Assembly (NCBI GenBank): GCA_936432065.2
Contig: OW386293.2
Location: 60,323,063-60,387,062, forward strand
Reading direction: 5' to 3'
DNA from: Rutpela maculata
Taxonomy: Eukaryota; Arthropoda; Insecta; Coleoptera; Cerambycidae
DNA length: 64,000 bases
The notes beneath the pieces are model-generated. The model was given only the letters and a program-made list of their open reading frames with translations. It was not told the DNA's origin and ran no database searches. The stretch's first letter is position 1. Every line of letters begins with the position of its first letter. Shown piece by piece: positions 11,356 to 20,375 of this stretch. The position numbers and the translations under genes were made by a program.

Positions 11356-11768
11356 TATACAGGGTGTAATGCAATTTACTCGAAAAATTTTAACCATACA
11401 TACACCTTTAAATAAGAAGTCGACTTCTTAAAAAAAAATTAATAAAAGTCCAACACAGAAAAAGATACACATTGTTAAAGTTAATTGATGAAAATGGTAA
11501 TTTATTGAACTCTACTTAATTGAAGGACGGTTGTATTTAAAAAAATTTAAAAAAAAACAAAAAATAAAGAAATAAAAAAAAATTTAAATTAAAAATTTTA
11601 ATTTTAAATAGTAGGTTATTTTAACATTTCCATTAATTTCTAACTTTAACAATGTGTATCTTTTTCTGTGTTGGACTTTTATTAATTTTTTTTTAAGAAG
11701 TCGACTTTTTATTTAAAGGTGCATGTGTGGTTAAAATTTTTCGGGTAAGTTGCGTTACACCCTGTATA
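11356..11768. mobile_element. Foldback MITE, complete copy, in intron 4
   Basis: The termini ATACAGGGTGTAATGCAA and the inverted TTGCGTTACACCCTGTAT bound a ~413-bp element. Each arm contains AAGAAGTCGACTTCTT-type and TCCAACACAGAAAAAGATAC sequences in opposite orientations. A truncated relative lies at 2822-3093. Confidence 0.8.
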
Positions 11769-12446
11769 TGTACAGGGTCATTCATTATATTTAGGCCACC
11801 CTTTATTATCGTTATTATTGGAGATAGAATAAAAGTTGAAGGGCTATAATTGAAACCCATTAAAATGTTAATTGAAGCACAATGGCGTGCATAAATGGAG
11901 TGGTACAGAAAGCAATACTATTTTTCTTTAAAGAAACTCCCTGTATGTTTTTGAATTTTTGAATTACTCTTTTTCTGATTTCAAAATATATCATATGCCA
12001 GTCCAATCTGTAATCGTTTTCGAGTAATTGAACATTGAAAATCGTAGTTAAGCTATTTATTTTACGAACGGAACAGTTAATTATTAAAGTAGTCTTTGAA
12101 AATGATAATTATTCTATTGTTATATGGCATTTCTCTAATCAAATTAAAATGCAATAAAATAATGGTAGAAAAAGTGCAAAATAATAATAATAGTGATAAT
12201 AATAATTTATTAATTCCAATATTCAATAATTCGAAAATTCTTAAAGATAGGGCTGTCATATGTTATATTTTTGAAATCAGAAAAAAAAAGGAGTATATCA
12301 AAAATTTTAAAACACACAGGGCATTCCATTAAAAAAAAACATTTCTTCTTGGATTCAGTTACAGTCCTACAATTTTTATTCCAATCTTTTTTTATATCTA
12401 TAACGATAATCAAGGTGGCCTTAATATAATGAATAACCCTGTACAT
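11768..12446. mobile_element. MITE with ATGTACAGGGT termini, in intron 4
   Basis: The ends are ATGTACAGGGTCATTCATTA and, inverted, TAATGAATAACCCTGTACAT, a terminal inverted repeat of about 30 bp including GGCCACC. The ~680-bp interior is AT-rich with no transposase. It directly abuts the preceding MITE, so one probably inserted at the edge of the other. Confidence 0.8.
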
Positions 12447-12477
12447 ATGTGTTGATCATAATACAATAGTAACTTAC

Positions 12478-12666
12478 ACTATGCGACTTTTCTTTATCGA
12501 CTGGAAGTATTTTATTGACTTCATTATTTTTATCAGCAACATTACTCCCAGTTTCATCATAATTATCTGGATGGATAAAATTGTTCTCTCTTCCATTAAT
12601 ATGAATAGGAGACAAGGGACTATTACAAAATGACCGCCATGATTTTTTTGTTCTTGTCTGTCCTAC
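12478..12666 (-). CDS. Exon 4 of the recombinase-like gene
   Basis: The exon is 189 nt (63 codons, phase 0), with acceptor CAATATTTTAG and donor AGT/GTAAGT. The product segment starts VGQTRTKKSWRSFC, with SPLSPIHINGREN following. It is hydrophilic, and no domain is recognised. Confidence 0.65.
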
Positions 12667-13489
12667 CTAAAATATTGTTTTAGAAGCTTTATGTTTGTCC
12701 ATATGCCTGTGAAGAACTTTAAATGATTATTTCCCTCATAAATTATAGACCAATGACATTTCGTGAATTTTTAAATTTCAACCAATGACAATAGTTTTAC
12801 ATTGAATAAACGCAAGCTACCTATTTTTAAAATTTACCAGCGAATAAATTACCTCTAGCTTTTAAATGCACATAATTGATTTAATTTACTGTCAATTGGA
12901 CTAAAAATAAAATAAAACATATTACAAATTCAAGAATTATTATTTTTGTTTATAATTACTATGTACCAACGGTGTATTTATGTAATTTTACAAAAATATT
13001 TTTAATGTCAAACTGTCACAAACTGTCAGATTTACGATAACTATCGCGTAATAAAAGTCAAATAAGCATCTAGCGCGTCCATTTCCATGGTTACGAGACA
13101 AAAGTCATTTATAGAGCGTGTCACCATCAATTAATTAATAAGGAAGTATATTTTCCAAATCAAAAATGAATCGTTTTGGGAAGATAGAATTTGTTAAAAT
13201 TAACAAGTAAAAAAGTAAGTAAGGAATTTGTTCATTTGGGAAATAACCTCGAGCTCTAAATCTTATGACCCAAACTGCGGGTATCTATATTTTTTGTAAA
13301 ATTTTGCTTTTAAACAAATGTTCTCGACTTAATAAATTACACAAAAAGGTAAATATCTCTTGAACATTTTCTAAACATTTCTAAACATTTTCCAAACAAA
13401 AGTTTACTAAAAAAAAAGCTACCTGCAGTTTATCCGATAAAATTCATAACCTGTGAATATGGGTGTGTGTGTGTGTGCGTCTAACTTAC
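12667..13489. other. Intron 3
   Basis: The intron is 823 nt and AT-rich, with a short (GT)n run near 13461-13477 next to its 5' splice site. No inserted element is recognised. Confidence 0.5.
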
Positions 13490-13613
13490 ATTCAATGAAG
13501 CTTGGCCTTCAGATTGAACAATGTAATAACTGATAATATCGATCTTTTTCGGTGAGTCGCATTCATTTTTTTTTTTTTGTTGGACAGTTACTCGGTTCCA
13601 TTGAACTATAATT
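13490..13613 (-). CDS. Exon 3 of the recombinase-like gene, with A13 frameshift
   Basis: The exon is 124 nt, with acceptor TGATGTTTTAG and donor AAT/GTAAGT. The length is one base more than a multiple of three, and both neighbours require phase 0. The excess falls at a run of 13 A (plus-strand T, 13566-13578): as written, translation stops at TGA immediately after it. The downstream part encodes NECDSPKKIDIISYYIVQSE. One A fewer would keep the frame open. Confidence 0.55.
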
Positions 13614-13675
13614 CTAAAACATCAAAAAAACATAGGTAAGTACACAAGAACTTTCACAATTGTAACTTTACTTAC

Positions 13676-13710
13676 TGTTAAGTAGGGCGGTGAATTTTCA
13701 TCTGAAGAAT
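13676..13710 (-). CDS. Exon 2 of the recombinase-like gene (35-nt micro-exon)
   Basis: A 35-nt exon lies between acceptor CATATTACAG and donor ACA/GTAAGT. With the single G carried over from exon 1 it encodes DSSDENSPPYLT. The phase match on both sides is the main evidence that this small piece is real. Confidence 0.6.
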
Positions 13711-13899
13711 CTGTAATATGAATTAAAACTGAGTATCAACTTAATGTATCATTTAATTTTTTTAAATTATAGAAATTGGTTCTCACTTAATAAAGAGACA
13801 TTCTGTTAATTCTATAGTTACGAAATTGTTTATATCATTATAGTTTGTCTGCCTGAGACAAAGCCTTTCGAAAAATGAACGTCATTTATGTATATTATT

Positions 13900-14202
13900 A
13901 TAAAAAAGTTACAAAAAAAATTCAAAGAGACAAAAAATGTTTAGAAGGCCTCAATGCATACGTCTGAGTTTTTTCAAATTTTTAAATTATATATTTTTAA
14001 AGCGCTACAATGACAAAGACGGGTAGTTTTTCATGTTTTTCCAGAAAAACTCAATGAAAACGCACTTTACAGAAAAGTTGCAAATATAAAAAGTCTTGCA
14101 TTTCGATGATACATTCACCTGAATTTTTTTTCAGATTTTTTTTCAACTTTTACATTTCTCTTCCCCCATTTTTAGGAATTTTCGAGTTGCCATAGCTCAA
14201 AA
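13900..14202 (+). repeat. Dispersed repeat, copy 2 (TTTAGAAGGC type)
   Basis: This copy in intron 1 resembles 8760-9110. It runs directly into the left end of a Family 1 element at 14203. Confidence 0.6.
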
Positions 14203-14700
14203 AACCGCTGCCTAAGGAATCACTACTTCCACATCAAGACTTCCTACCTAAGTCTCTTACAACAAAAATACTATATTTGTACTCCACTAAGTGGAAATAA
14301 TTGTTTAAGGAACTTTAATAGTATAATATTTGAAATCGTGTACCCCAAAAACCCATAAAATGATATACCCCATCAGTAGTAGGTGATTCTTGATGACTGG
14401 TTCCTGTATACACACTAAATCACAATATTTTTTTCACCCCCTTCAATAATGGGGTGGGGGTTGTAATAGAGGTCGCTATTGCCAAAAATGTTTTTGAGAC
14501 CTTAGCTCCTCTTATATTTACTAAATACCAATTTCATGCACTCCTAATTGCTTGATTTACCTATTTGCCTATTTACCCCCATTTACCTCCAACTCTACAA
14601 CGGAATAAGATCGATATATAATCTAGTTCCAGATCTCGCTAAAATACATACGTGTGCTATATTTTTAAGTCAATATCTTAAACGATTCCAGAGTAATCCG
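14203..14700 (+). mobile_element. Family 1 element in intron 1, 3'-truncated
   Basis: It begins AACCGCTGCCTAAGGAATCA and keeps the GGGGTGGGGG tract, the TTTACC repeats and TTTTAAGTCAATATCTTAAA. The terminal hairpin is missing. Confidence 0.75.
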
Positions 14701-15006
14701 AAAAATAAATGAAAATCCTGGTAGGGGCCTTTCAGGATTTTTCATTTTTTGTAGGCCCAGGCGGGGCTCCTTATAAGGCCGGGCCCCGGACAAATGACTT
14801 GAGAAAACCGGTCTGAGTACGGCCCTGTCAGTCCCTAAAAATCAACCCATTTGTAAATCTAGATTTTTAAATAAAACAAAATAATTTCCCAACATTCTAA
14901 GACAAAATTCAAGGCAGGTATCCAGTAATTTTCTCGATTTTAAGCTAATTTTTGTTCACTAATCAACTTACATGTTACCTAACAGTTTTAATTTATCATT
15001 ACTTAC
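14701..15006. other. Start of intron 1
   Basis: Intron sequence adjoins the exon 1 donor. A short GC-rich patch (CAGGCGGGGCTCCTTATAAGG, about 14758-14785) stands out from the AT-rich background. I cannot assign it. Confidence 0.4.
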
Positions 15007-15067
15007 CTGTTGATTTTTTTTTGCTTGCTAATAGCATTTTGAACTCTCTAGATGTACGATCCATCAT
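15007..15067 (-). CDS. Exon 1 of the recombinase-like gene (start codon)
   Basis: Two adjacent ATG codons (15067-15065 and 15064-15062) open a frame encoding MMDRTSREFKMLLASKKKST. The frame ends in phase 1 at a strong ACAG/GTAAGT donor. I chose this start because it is the first ATG in frame, exon 2 fits its phase, and the encoded peptide has a typical basic N-terminal composition. The upstream 60 bp hold no recognised TATA box. Confidence 0.55.
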
Positions 15068-15124
15068 CACTTGAATTGTTATGAACAAACTATTATACGT
15101 AGCGGCACAATACTAAGATCTAAA

Positions 15125-15560
15125 TAATCTAACAATATTGCTACCTCAGAATATGTTACAACGTTGCCACATTTAAAGACGCAATAAGGACGCAACATGA
15201 AAAGATTAGTTTAGATATACGGCTAAATGTATATTACTCTAGCGGATTTTGCTTGAACTAAAATATATATTTCACTTTCATTTACGAATAATACTGCGTC
15301 CTGTAACTTAATTTATTTTCGCGCCATATTTGGTTATTTGTAAAGATATTCAAATAAAAATGGCATGTATCAATCGGTAATGTCGCATTCTACCGACTGA
15401 AGTCACTCGTAGCTAAAAAAAGGCGGTTGATTCAAAATTAACTGTGAATTACATTACTGCGTCCGATATTCTGACACAATAATTCTTCGGACGCAATAAT
15501 AAATTGTAATGGACCACTAATGGACGCAATAATGATAAGAGGATGTATATATATCACTCC
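15125..15560 (+). repeat. GGACGCAATA repeat, copy 2, just upstream of exon 1
   Basis: It shares a ~210-bp core with 1325-1545. Its right part (15470-15545) contains three GGACGCAATA/TGCGTCC motifs and GAGGATGTATATATA. It lies 60 bp upstream of the first ATG of the recombinase-like gene, so the promoter may lie within or next to it. Confidence 0.6.
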
Positions 15561-16332
15561 TGATGATTTTTAAAGGGAATGGACGAAGTTGGTCAATTTT
15601 TAGAGTGGTTTAATCAGCCGAAAGTAGAAGGAAATATTATATTTATTAAGACATGCATGCGATTTTCTTTTTGCTTTTTAGTAGTTCTTGGCTTTGAAAT
15701 GTAACAAATGTTTGTTTATGACGGAATATCCTAGGTAAGGCTAGAGATACTAGAAAGAATGTCTCATAAGGGAGGCTTCTTATAAGATACTAGCATGATC
15801 AGATTTAGATCATTATATAGAGAAAGAATGGTTATTTTCTTGTTTTTCAAACTGAATGTTAGATATTAAGTGTATCAAAGAAGTTGACAAGACGTCTCAT
15901 AGGGGGGAACTTCTTATTGATATACTAACGTGATCAGATAGTATATAAAAAGAACGAATGGTTTCTTTGCAAGTTATCTGCTAAATATCCAAAATAATGT
16001 TTTTTAATAAAAATGTAAGCAGAAAGATAAGATATTTATTTCTGAATTAACACATGGCCGTTCAGGCTGGCTGTTTTTTTTTCGAAAATATTGCATAATT
16101 AGGTGTCAGAAATCGAGTAGTGTCAATAAAAATTGTATAAACAGGGTATTTTTTAGACTGACTCTCGGGAGAGCCATGCGCACCTGGCCAAGAATTTCTT
16201 GTTCAGTGCTGACTGGCATAATAATAATACATACGGCCTGGCTCACATGAGAGTTGTGCGCACTGCGCTAAAAATGGCACCGACTCTCATGAGAGTCATG
16301 CACAATGAAAATGCTAAGGCATATACTTTTAC
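15561..16332. other. Intergenic or intronic DNA with GAGAGTC(A/G)TGCGCA motifs
   Basis: Two related segments (about 15725-15840 and 15890-15960) share CTAGAAAGAATGTCTCATA / GACGTCTCATAGGGG and a TGATCAGAT motif, suggesting an old tandem repeat. At 16155-16310, CTCTC(A/G)(T/G)GAGAGTC-type palindromes recur three times. No next exon of the WD40 gene is found here. Confidence 0.4.
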
Positions 16333-16488
16333 CTGAACAAAGCCTTTATGGTCTGAGAGTATATTTTCCATTTTCCATTTTGACAAATTCCATAATATAG
16401 CTGTGTTATCCACAGATCCTGAAAACAATTTAAGACCATCTACTGACCAACATAAATCGTATATATCTTCTTTATGGCCTCTTAAAAC
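16333..16488 (-). CDS. Isolated WD40 exon, CAF-1 p60/p105-like
   Basis: The exon is 156 nt (52 codons, phase 0) between acceptor CTGATTTTAG and donor CAG/GTAAAA. It encodes VLRGHKEDIYDLCWSVDG, then FSGSVDNTAILWNLS, then DHKGFVQ: one complete WD repeat with the canonical GH...WD-type ends. Among WD40 proteins, the SVDNTAI(I/L)W..SK...HK.(F/Y)VQ pattern is characteristic of chromatin assembly factor 1 subunit B (CHAF1B; Caf1-105 in flies), which brings H3-H4 to replicating DNA. No other exon of it was found. It could be one exon of a gene with very long introns, or a stray duplicate. It sits 1.27 kb upstream of, and on the same strand as, the recombinase-like gene. Confidence 0.65.
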
Positions 16489-16576
16489 CTAAAATCAGTA
16501 CAAAATAGCATTTATGAAATTGTTGTTCTATTATTATTTATCACAATTATCAAAGTAGACAATACTCAGGGCTGTT

Positions 16577-16680
16577 TAATAATAATAATAAAAGTTCTTT
16601 ATTGGCATCACCACCAACAGGCCATCGACCGAAGTCCTTCAGCCTTGGGTTGTTTAATAAATCTTACACAAATATTATTC
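16577..16680 (-). mobile_element. 3' tail of a non-LTR retrotransposon
   Basis: (TAA)n is followed by AAAGTTCTTTATTGGCATCA. On the minus strand this reads as a 3' untranslated end with CCAATAAAGAAC followed by a (TTA)n tail. A similar tail is at 60562. Confidence 0.55.
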
Positions 16681-16771
16681 ATGGTATAATTACGTCTCTT
16701 TTCAAGTTTTCCCAGAAATGACATAATTCTTTGAGAACCTATGCATTTTGTATACAATTGTTAGATGGTAT
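16681..16771. other. Left flank and target site of the LTR retrotransposon
   Basis: Non-coding flank ends with GTAT immediately before the LTR. The same GTAT follows the other LTR at 22346-22349, giving a 4-bp target site duplication. Confidence 0.7.
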
Positions 16772-17226
16772 TGTAACGTGTTTCCACCCTTAGGAAACCA
16801 CCCTTGCAAATTCCGTGGGTTCCAAAAATTATAACAAGAGATGTCCACTAACACACTTTATTAAATATTTACTGGATACTTCACAATACTATTATTAATT
16901 TAAATACACTTTACTGACTAAAATCACAATGTTTATTACTTTGTTTATCATTAAACTCTTAACCTCACTTTCTATATTTTCTGAACTTTCTGAACTACTC
17001 GCCGAGAATGCGGTTGGTCTTTTATACCTAAAAATGACAGATCTCGATTGTTCTGTGATGACGCCACCATTCTCTAGAGAATTCCAGATGTCACTTTGGA
17101 ATCTTCTGGTAGGTTCTTTTTCGAGTAGGTGCAAATACACTACATTCATTCAGACATTCGATCTGTTGAAGTCTGCCTACTTTTTAGTAACATAACCTTA
17201 AATTTTAAGGGGTGCAACATATTACA
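16772..17226 (-). repeat. 3' LTR
   Basis: This LTR is 455 bp. On the minus strand it carries TATAAAAG (17019-17026) as a likely TATA box and AATAAA (16857-16862) as a polyadenylation signal, in the order expected for U3-R-U5. It is about 99.3 percent identical to 21891-22345 by eye. Confidence 0.92.
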
Positions 17227-17240
17227 CTGCCCCCTCCTTA
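17227..17240 (-). promoter_or_regulatory. Polypurine tract
   Basis: The minus strand reads AAGGAGGGGGCAG directly before the 3' LTR. This is the standard position and composition for the plus-strand primer of reverse transcription. Confidence 0.75.
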
Positions 17241-20200
17241 AGCCTGAACGTCCCGGTCAGGCAATTCAGCCTCTTTCACATACTTCGCCAGTCTATCCAA
17301 GTGTACGATCTTCATCTTGGACTTTTTGTTTCGTTGAATACGATAGACGACATCATTAATTCGGGTAATAACAGTATACGGTCCATCCCAAGGAGGTTGA
17401 AATTTCGGGGATCTCCATTCCTTCCGCTGTGGGTTGTACAGCCAAACCAGATCCCCCACCTTGAATCCCCCTGTACTGGCATTCTGATCATAACGAGCCT
17501 TCAAGCGGTTACTAGTTCTGTTCATCTGCTCTCGATCATTCTTTGGCTGTTCTCGACTTCCATTTCTGTAGTTGCTCATGGAAAATGGTTCCCCACGGGC
17601 AGCACAATTCTTACACTTGCGACACCAGGCCTCCACATCCTGGCGACTATTAACCCAATAGAATTGTTCCCGTGCTCTACTCAATGTCTTGTTTATGCCG
17701 AAGTGTCTGCTGGACGTTTTATTATGTGCTTCCTGAAGTACTTCTGGTACACGACACCTGGGAATCACTAGACGCATGGCAACCTGCTTCCCATCTGGGC
17801 TTTCCCATGCTCTCCTCAAAAGCCCATCTACGACCGTAAGTGAATCCCATTGGGCCCACAAAGCCTTCAATCCAACTGCCTTGTCCGAAACATCCTTCCA
17901 CGCTGGTCGAATTCCTTTCTCCTTTGCTCTCAATATAGCCCCAATCTCTGTGTCATTCAGTTGTTCTTGTCTCAGGGCTTCAGTTGTCCAATCATCCGGA
18001 ACCTCTATTTTAATAGTGTTGACGGCCACCGTACCCTGAAATTTCTCAACGTGGCGGCAGTGCTTGCAATCTTCCTTGCATGGTCTTCTAGATAAAGCGT
18101 CTGCGTTCTTATGAGATCTTCCAGGTCGATGTTCTATTTTGAAATCATACTGTTGCAACCGTTCTATCCAACGAGCCAGTTGACCTTCAGGGGTTTTCAA
18201 CTGCAACAGCCATTTTAATGCAGCATAGTCGGTCCGAATCTTGAAATGTCTTCCATAAAGATATTTATGAAAATGGTCCACTGATTTTACGATGGCCAGT
18301 AACTCTTTCCGGGTTACACAATAATTTCTTTCTGGTTTGGACAGCACCTTGCTGAAGTACTCGATCACTCTTTCCTGCCCATTCTGGATTTGAGACAGCA
18401 CAGATCCGACCGAAGAATTGCTGGCATCAGTGTCTAAAATAAAAAGTCCTTCCCGTTGTGGGTACGCTAGCACAGGACCAGTGCATAGAGCTGCCTTCAA
18501 TTTTCTCCATGCCGTTTCACATTCCGGTGTCCATTGGTACTGCACTTTCTCTTCTGTCAGCCGGTGTAATGGTTTCGCAATTTCTGCAAACCCTTCCACA
18601 AAGCGCCTGTAATAAGTGCAGAGGCCAAGGAAGCTCCGTACTTCATGAACGTTAGATGGTCTTGGCCAATCTCGTACAGCAGAAATTTTGTCGGGGTCTG
18701 TTTGTATTTCATCCGAAGACACCACGTGACCAAGAAATTTGACTTCTTTCTGGAATAGCAGGCACTTCTTCGGGTTCAACTTCAGATGGGCATTCCTGAC
18801 TCGCCCAAATACTTCTTGAAAATTTTTAAAATGTTCTGTAAAGTCCTGTCCCATAACAAGCACGTCGTCAAGGTAAACCAGGCACGTCCTCCAGGTTAGC
18901 CCTCTCAGTACGAATTCCATCAATCTTTCAAAGGTAGCTGGCGCATTGCAAAGTCCAAAAGGCATCACGGTAAATTGATAAAGACCACTGCCTGCTGAAA
19001 ACGCTGTCTTCTCCTTATCATCAGGATGAAGCCCCACTTGCCAGTATCCACTCCTAAGGTCTAACGTAGAAAACCATCGTGAACCTGCCAACGTGCTTAA
19101 CGTGTTGTCAATTCGTGGTAATGGGTAACTGTCTTTCTTCGTGACATCGTTTAATTTTCGATAATCGACACAAAATCTTAATGTTCCGTCCTTCTTGGCA
19201 ACCAAAACTACTGGCGATGACCAGGGACTCGTTGACTCCTCAATGACTCCATCTTGTAGCATCTTGTCTATCATTGCCGAGACATCTTCTTGTTTCGCTA
19301 ATGGAAGCCTCCTAGGTGGTTGTCGAATAGCGGGTGAGTTGCAAGTATTTATACGATGCTGGACTATGTCTGTTTTTGTAAGGGCCTCTGTATTCTTGGC
19401 AAATACTGAACTTTCCTTTTCTAGGAACTTGATTGCCTCCCTTCGTTCATCCTCAGATAAATGCTCCAACTGGGTACTCAGCAAGGTCAAAACTTCCTGG
19501 TCTATTTTCGTAGACGAACTCCCCTCTGTTTGTTCCTCGCACCTCGCTACCCATGAGACCGGTTCATAGGAGCCAATCGGTTTGCCTTCCATAATTGTCA
19601 CCGAGTGGGAATTTAAATTAACAACTCTAATTGGGATTTTGTCTTTAGTCCGGGTTAAAGTTCTCGCCACAATAATATTGGATAGAGACTTAATTGATTC
19701 GTCATCTTCCACTAGACCAACACGGTACCCTCCAGGATTTCCTTCTAAGGCAGCATCGATCATTTGTTCTGAATGAGCAGGAATCTTGATCGTCTGTGTT
19801 GTTAACAATCTCGCTTTATGGAATTGGTCGTCTGCGGTTGCCAGAATAAATTCCTCATTTCCAATTTTTAAGACTCGCTCCCCTACGTCAACAATAAATC
19901 CCTGCTCTCCCATGATGTCTAGACCCAAAATGAAATCATCCATAATGTCAGCCACAATGACCTTGTAATTGAACCTCAACCGTCCAACCTGCAGTTCCAA
20001 GTTGATCTCTCCATGGACCGCAGCCCTGTCCCCCGTGGCTGTTCGAATGATTACTCCATTTTGCTTCTTGTCAATCTGCAAGCCTGATATAAACCCTGGC
20101 CGCACTATTGATGACGTAGCACCGGTGTCAATCGTAAACACGCATTTTCTTCCATTCACATATCCTTGCAACAACAGACTACTTGGTATTCTTTGGAGCT

Positions 20201-20375
20201 GGGAAATCTTTATTTCTCTGGGGGCACCGCATTCCCTAGCCAGCACAGCCCCCTTGGTGCTGGCTATCTTTAGTTTTCCTGCTTCTCTTCTACATTCATA
20301 GCATTTACTCGACTCTCCGAGTTCTGCTGTCGACAGTCCCGTTTCATATGTCCTACCTTGCCGCAGTTGAAACAT
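17238..20375 (-). CDS. pol: Pol polyprotein: protease, RT, RNase H, truncated integrase
   Basis: The open frame has 1045 codons. The protease has the active-site DTG at residues 83-85. The reverse transcriptase has the catalytic YLDD at 501-504 after FCVDYRKLND and MPFGLCNAPATF. RNase H starts near LDTDAS (648) and includes KELLAIV and HRPGRSHKNADALSR. The integrase keeps its HHCC zinc finger (H884, H891, C921, C924) and a C-terminal GPY/F-like module (WDGPYTVITRI). Near residue 928 (about 17590) the sequence jumps straight from the zinc finger to the C-terminal linker. The DDE catalytic core, roughly 190-200 residues in relatives, is absent although the frame stays open. Pol overlaps gag by about 105 nt in the -1 frame, so a frameshift is needed for Gag-Pol. 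The first codon given is simply the start of the open frame. Confidence 0.92.
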   Translation of the reverse strand: MFQLRQGRTYETGLSTAELGESSKCYECRREAGKLKIASTKGAVLARECGAPREIKISQLQRIPSSLLLQGYVNGRKCVFTIDTGATSSIVRPGFISGLQIDKKQNGVIIRTATGDRAAVHGEINLELQVGRLRFNYKVIVADIMDDFILGLDIMGEQGFIVDVGERVLKIGNEEFILATADDQFHKARLLTTQTIKIPAHSEQMIDAALEGNPGGYRVGLVEDDESIKSLSNIIVARTLTRTKDKIPIRVVNLNSHSVTIMEGKPIGSYEPVSWVARCEEQTEGSSSTKIDQEVLTLLSTQLEHLSEDERREAIKFLEKESSVFAKNTEALTKTDIVQHRINTCNSPAIRQPPRRLPLAKQEDVSAMIDKMLQDGVIEESTSPWSSPVVLVAKKDGTLRFCVDYRKLNDVTKKDSYPLPRIDNTLSTLAGSRWFSTLDLRSGYWQVGLHPDDKEKTAFSAGSGLYQFTVMPFGLCNAPATFERLMEFVLRGLTWRTCLVYLDDVLVMGQDFTEHFKNFQEVFGRVRNAHLKLNPKKCLLFQKEVKFLGHVVSSDEIQTDPDKISAVRDWPRPSNVHEVRSFLGLCTYYRRFVEGFAEIAKPLHRLTEEKVQYQWTPECETAWRKLKAALCTGPVLAYPQREGLFILDTDASNSSVGSVLSQIQNGQERVIEYFSKVLSKPERNYCVTRKELLAIVKSVDHFHKYLYGRHFKIRTDYAALKWLLQLKTPEGQLARWIERLQQYDFKIEHRPGRSHKNADALSRRPCKEDCKHCRHVEKFQGTVAVNTIKIEVPDDWTTEALRQEQLNDTEIGAILRAKEKGIRPAWKDVSDKAVGLKALWAQWDSLTVVDGLLRRAWESPDGKQVAMRLVIPRCRVPEVLQEAHNKTSSRHFGINKTLSRAREQFYWVNSRQDVEAWCRKCKNCAARGEPFSMSNYRNGSREQPKNDREQMNRTSNRLKARYDQNASTGGFKVGDLVWLYNPQRKEWRSPKFQPPWDGPYTVITRINDVVYRIQRNKKSKMKIVHLDRLAKYVKEAELPDRDVQA
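20270..20375 (-). promoter_or_regulatory. gag/pol overlap, candidate -1 frameshift region
   Basis: gag and pol overlap here, and pol is in the -1 frame relative to gag. A shifty-looking GGAAAAC heptamer ends just before the gag stop codon. It is not a perfect XXXYYYZ site, so the exact slip point is uncertain. Confidence 0.4.

Larger units (their letters stand above)
6231..15067 (-). pseudogene. Seven-exon zinc-finger / tyrosine-recombinase-like gene (whole locus)
   Basis: I assemble this locus from seven minus-strand exons: 15067-15007, 13710-13676, 13613-13490, 12666-12478, 9998-9744, 8395-8324 and 8264-6231. Every junction has a GT donor (mostly GTAAGT or GTGAGT) and a pyrimidine-rich AG acceptor. 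Exon 1 ends in phase 1 and exon 2 completes that codon; all later junctions are phase 0. Two introns are only 62 and 59 nt, as is common in insects. The product would be about 920 residues, with an acidic, Ser/Lys-rich N-terminal half and a Crypton-like tyrosine recombinase domain at the C terminus. Three lesions break it: an extra A in an A13 run (13566-13578), an indel in the zinc finger (about 8137-8142), and an extra A in an A7 run (7219-7225). Conserved splicing suggests a host-adopted gene. It may be a young pseudogene, or intact with consensus errors. Confidence 0.65.

Noticed and set aside
13490..13613. An alternative exon 3 frame beginning IIVQWNRVTVQQ
   Set aside because: It stays open through the A13 run without any correction, but it needs a phase that exon 2 does not provide. 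I kept the phase-consistent reading, though this alternative remains possible with another upstream exon.
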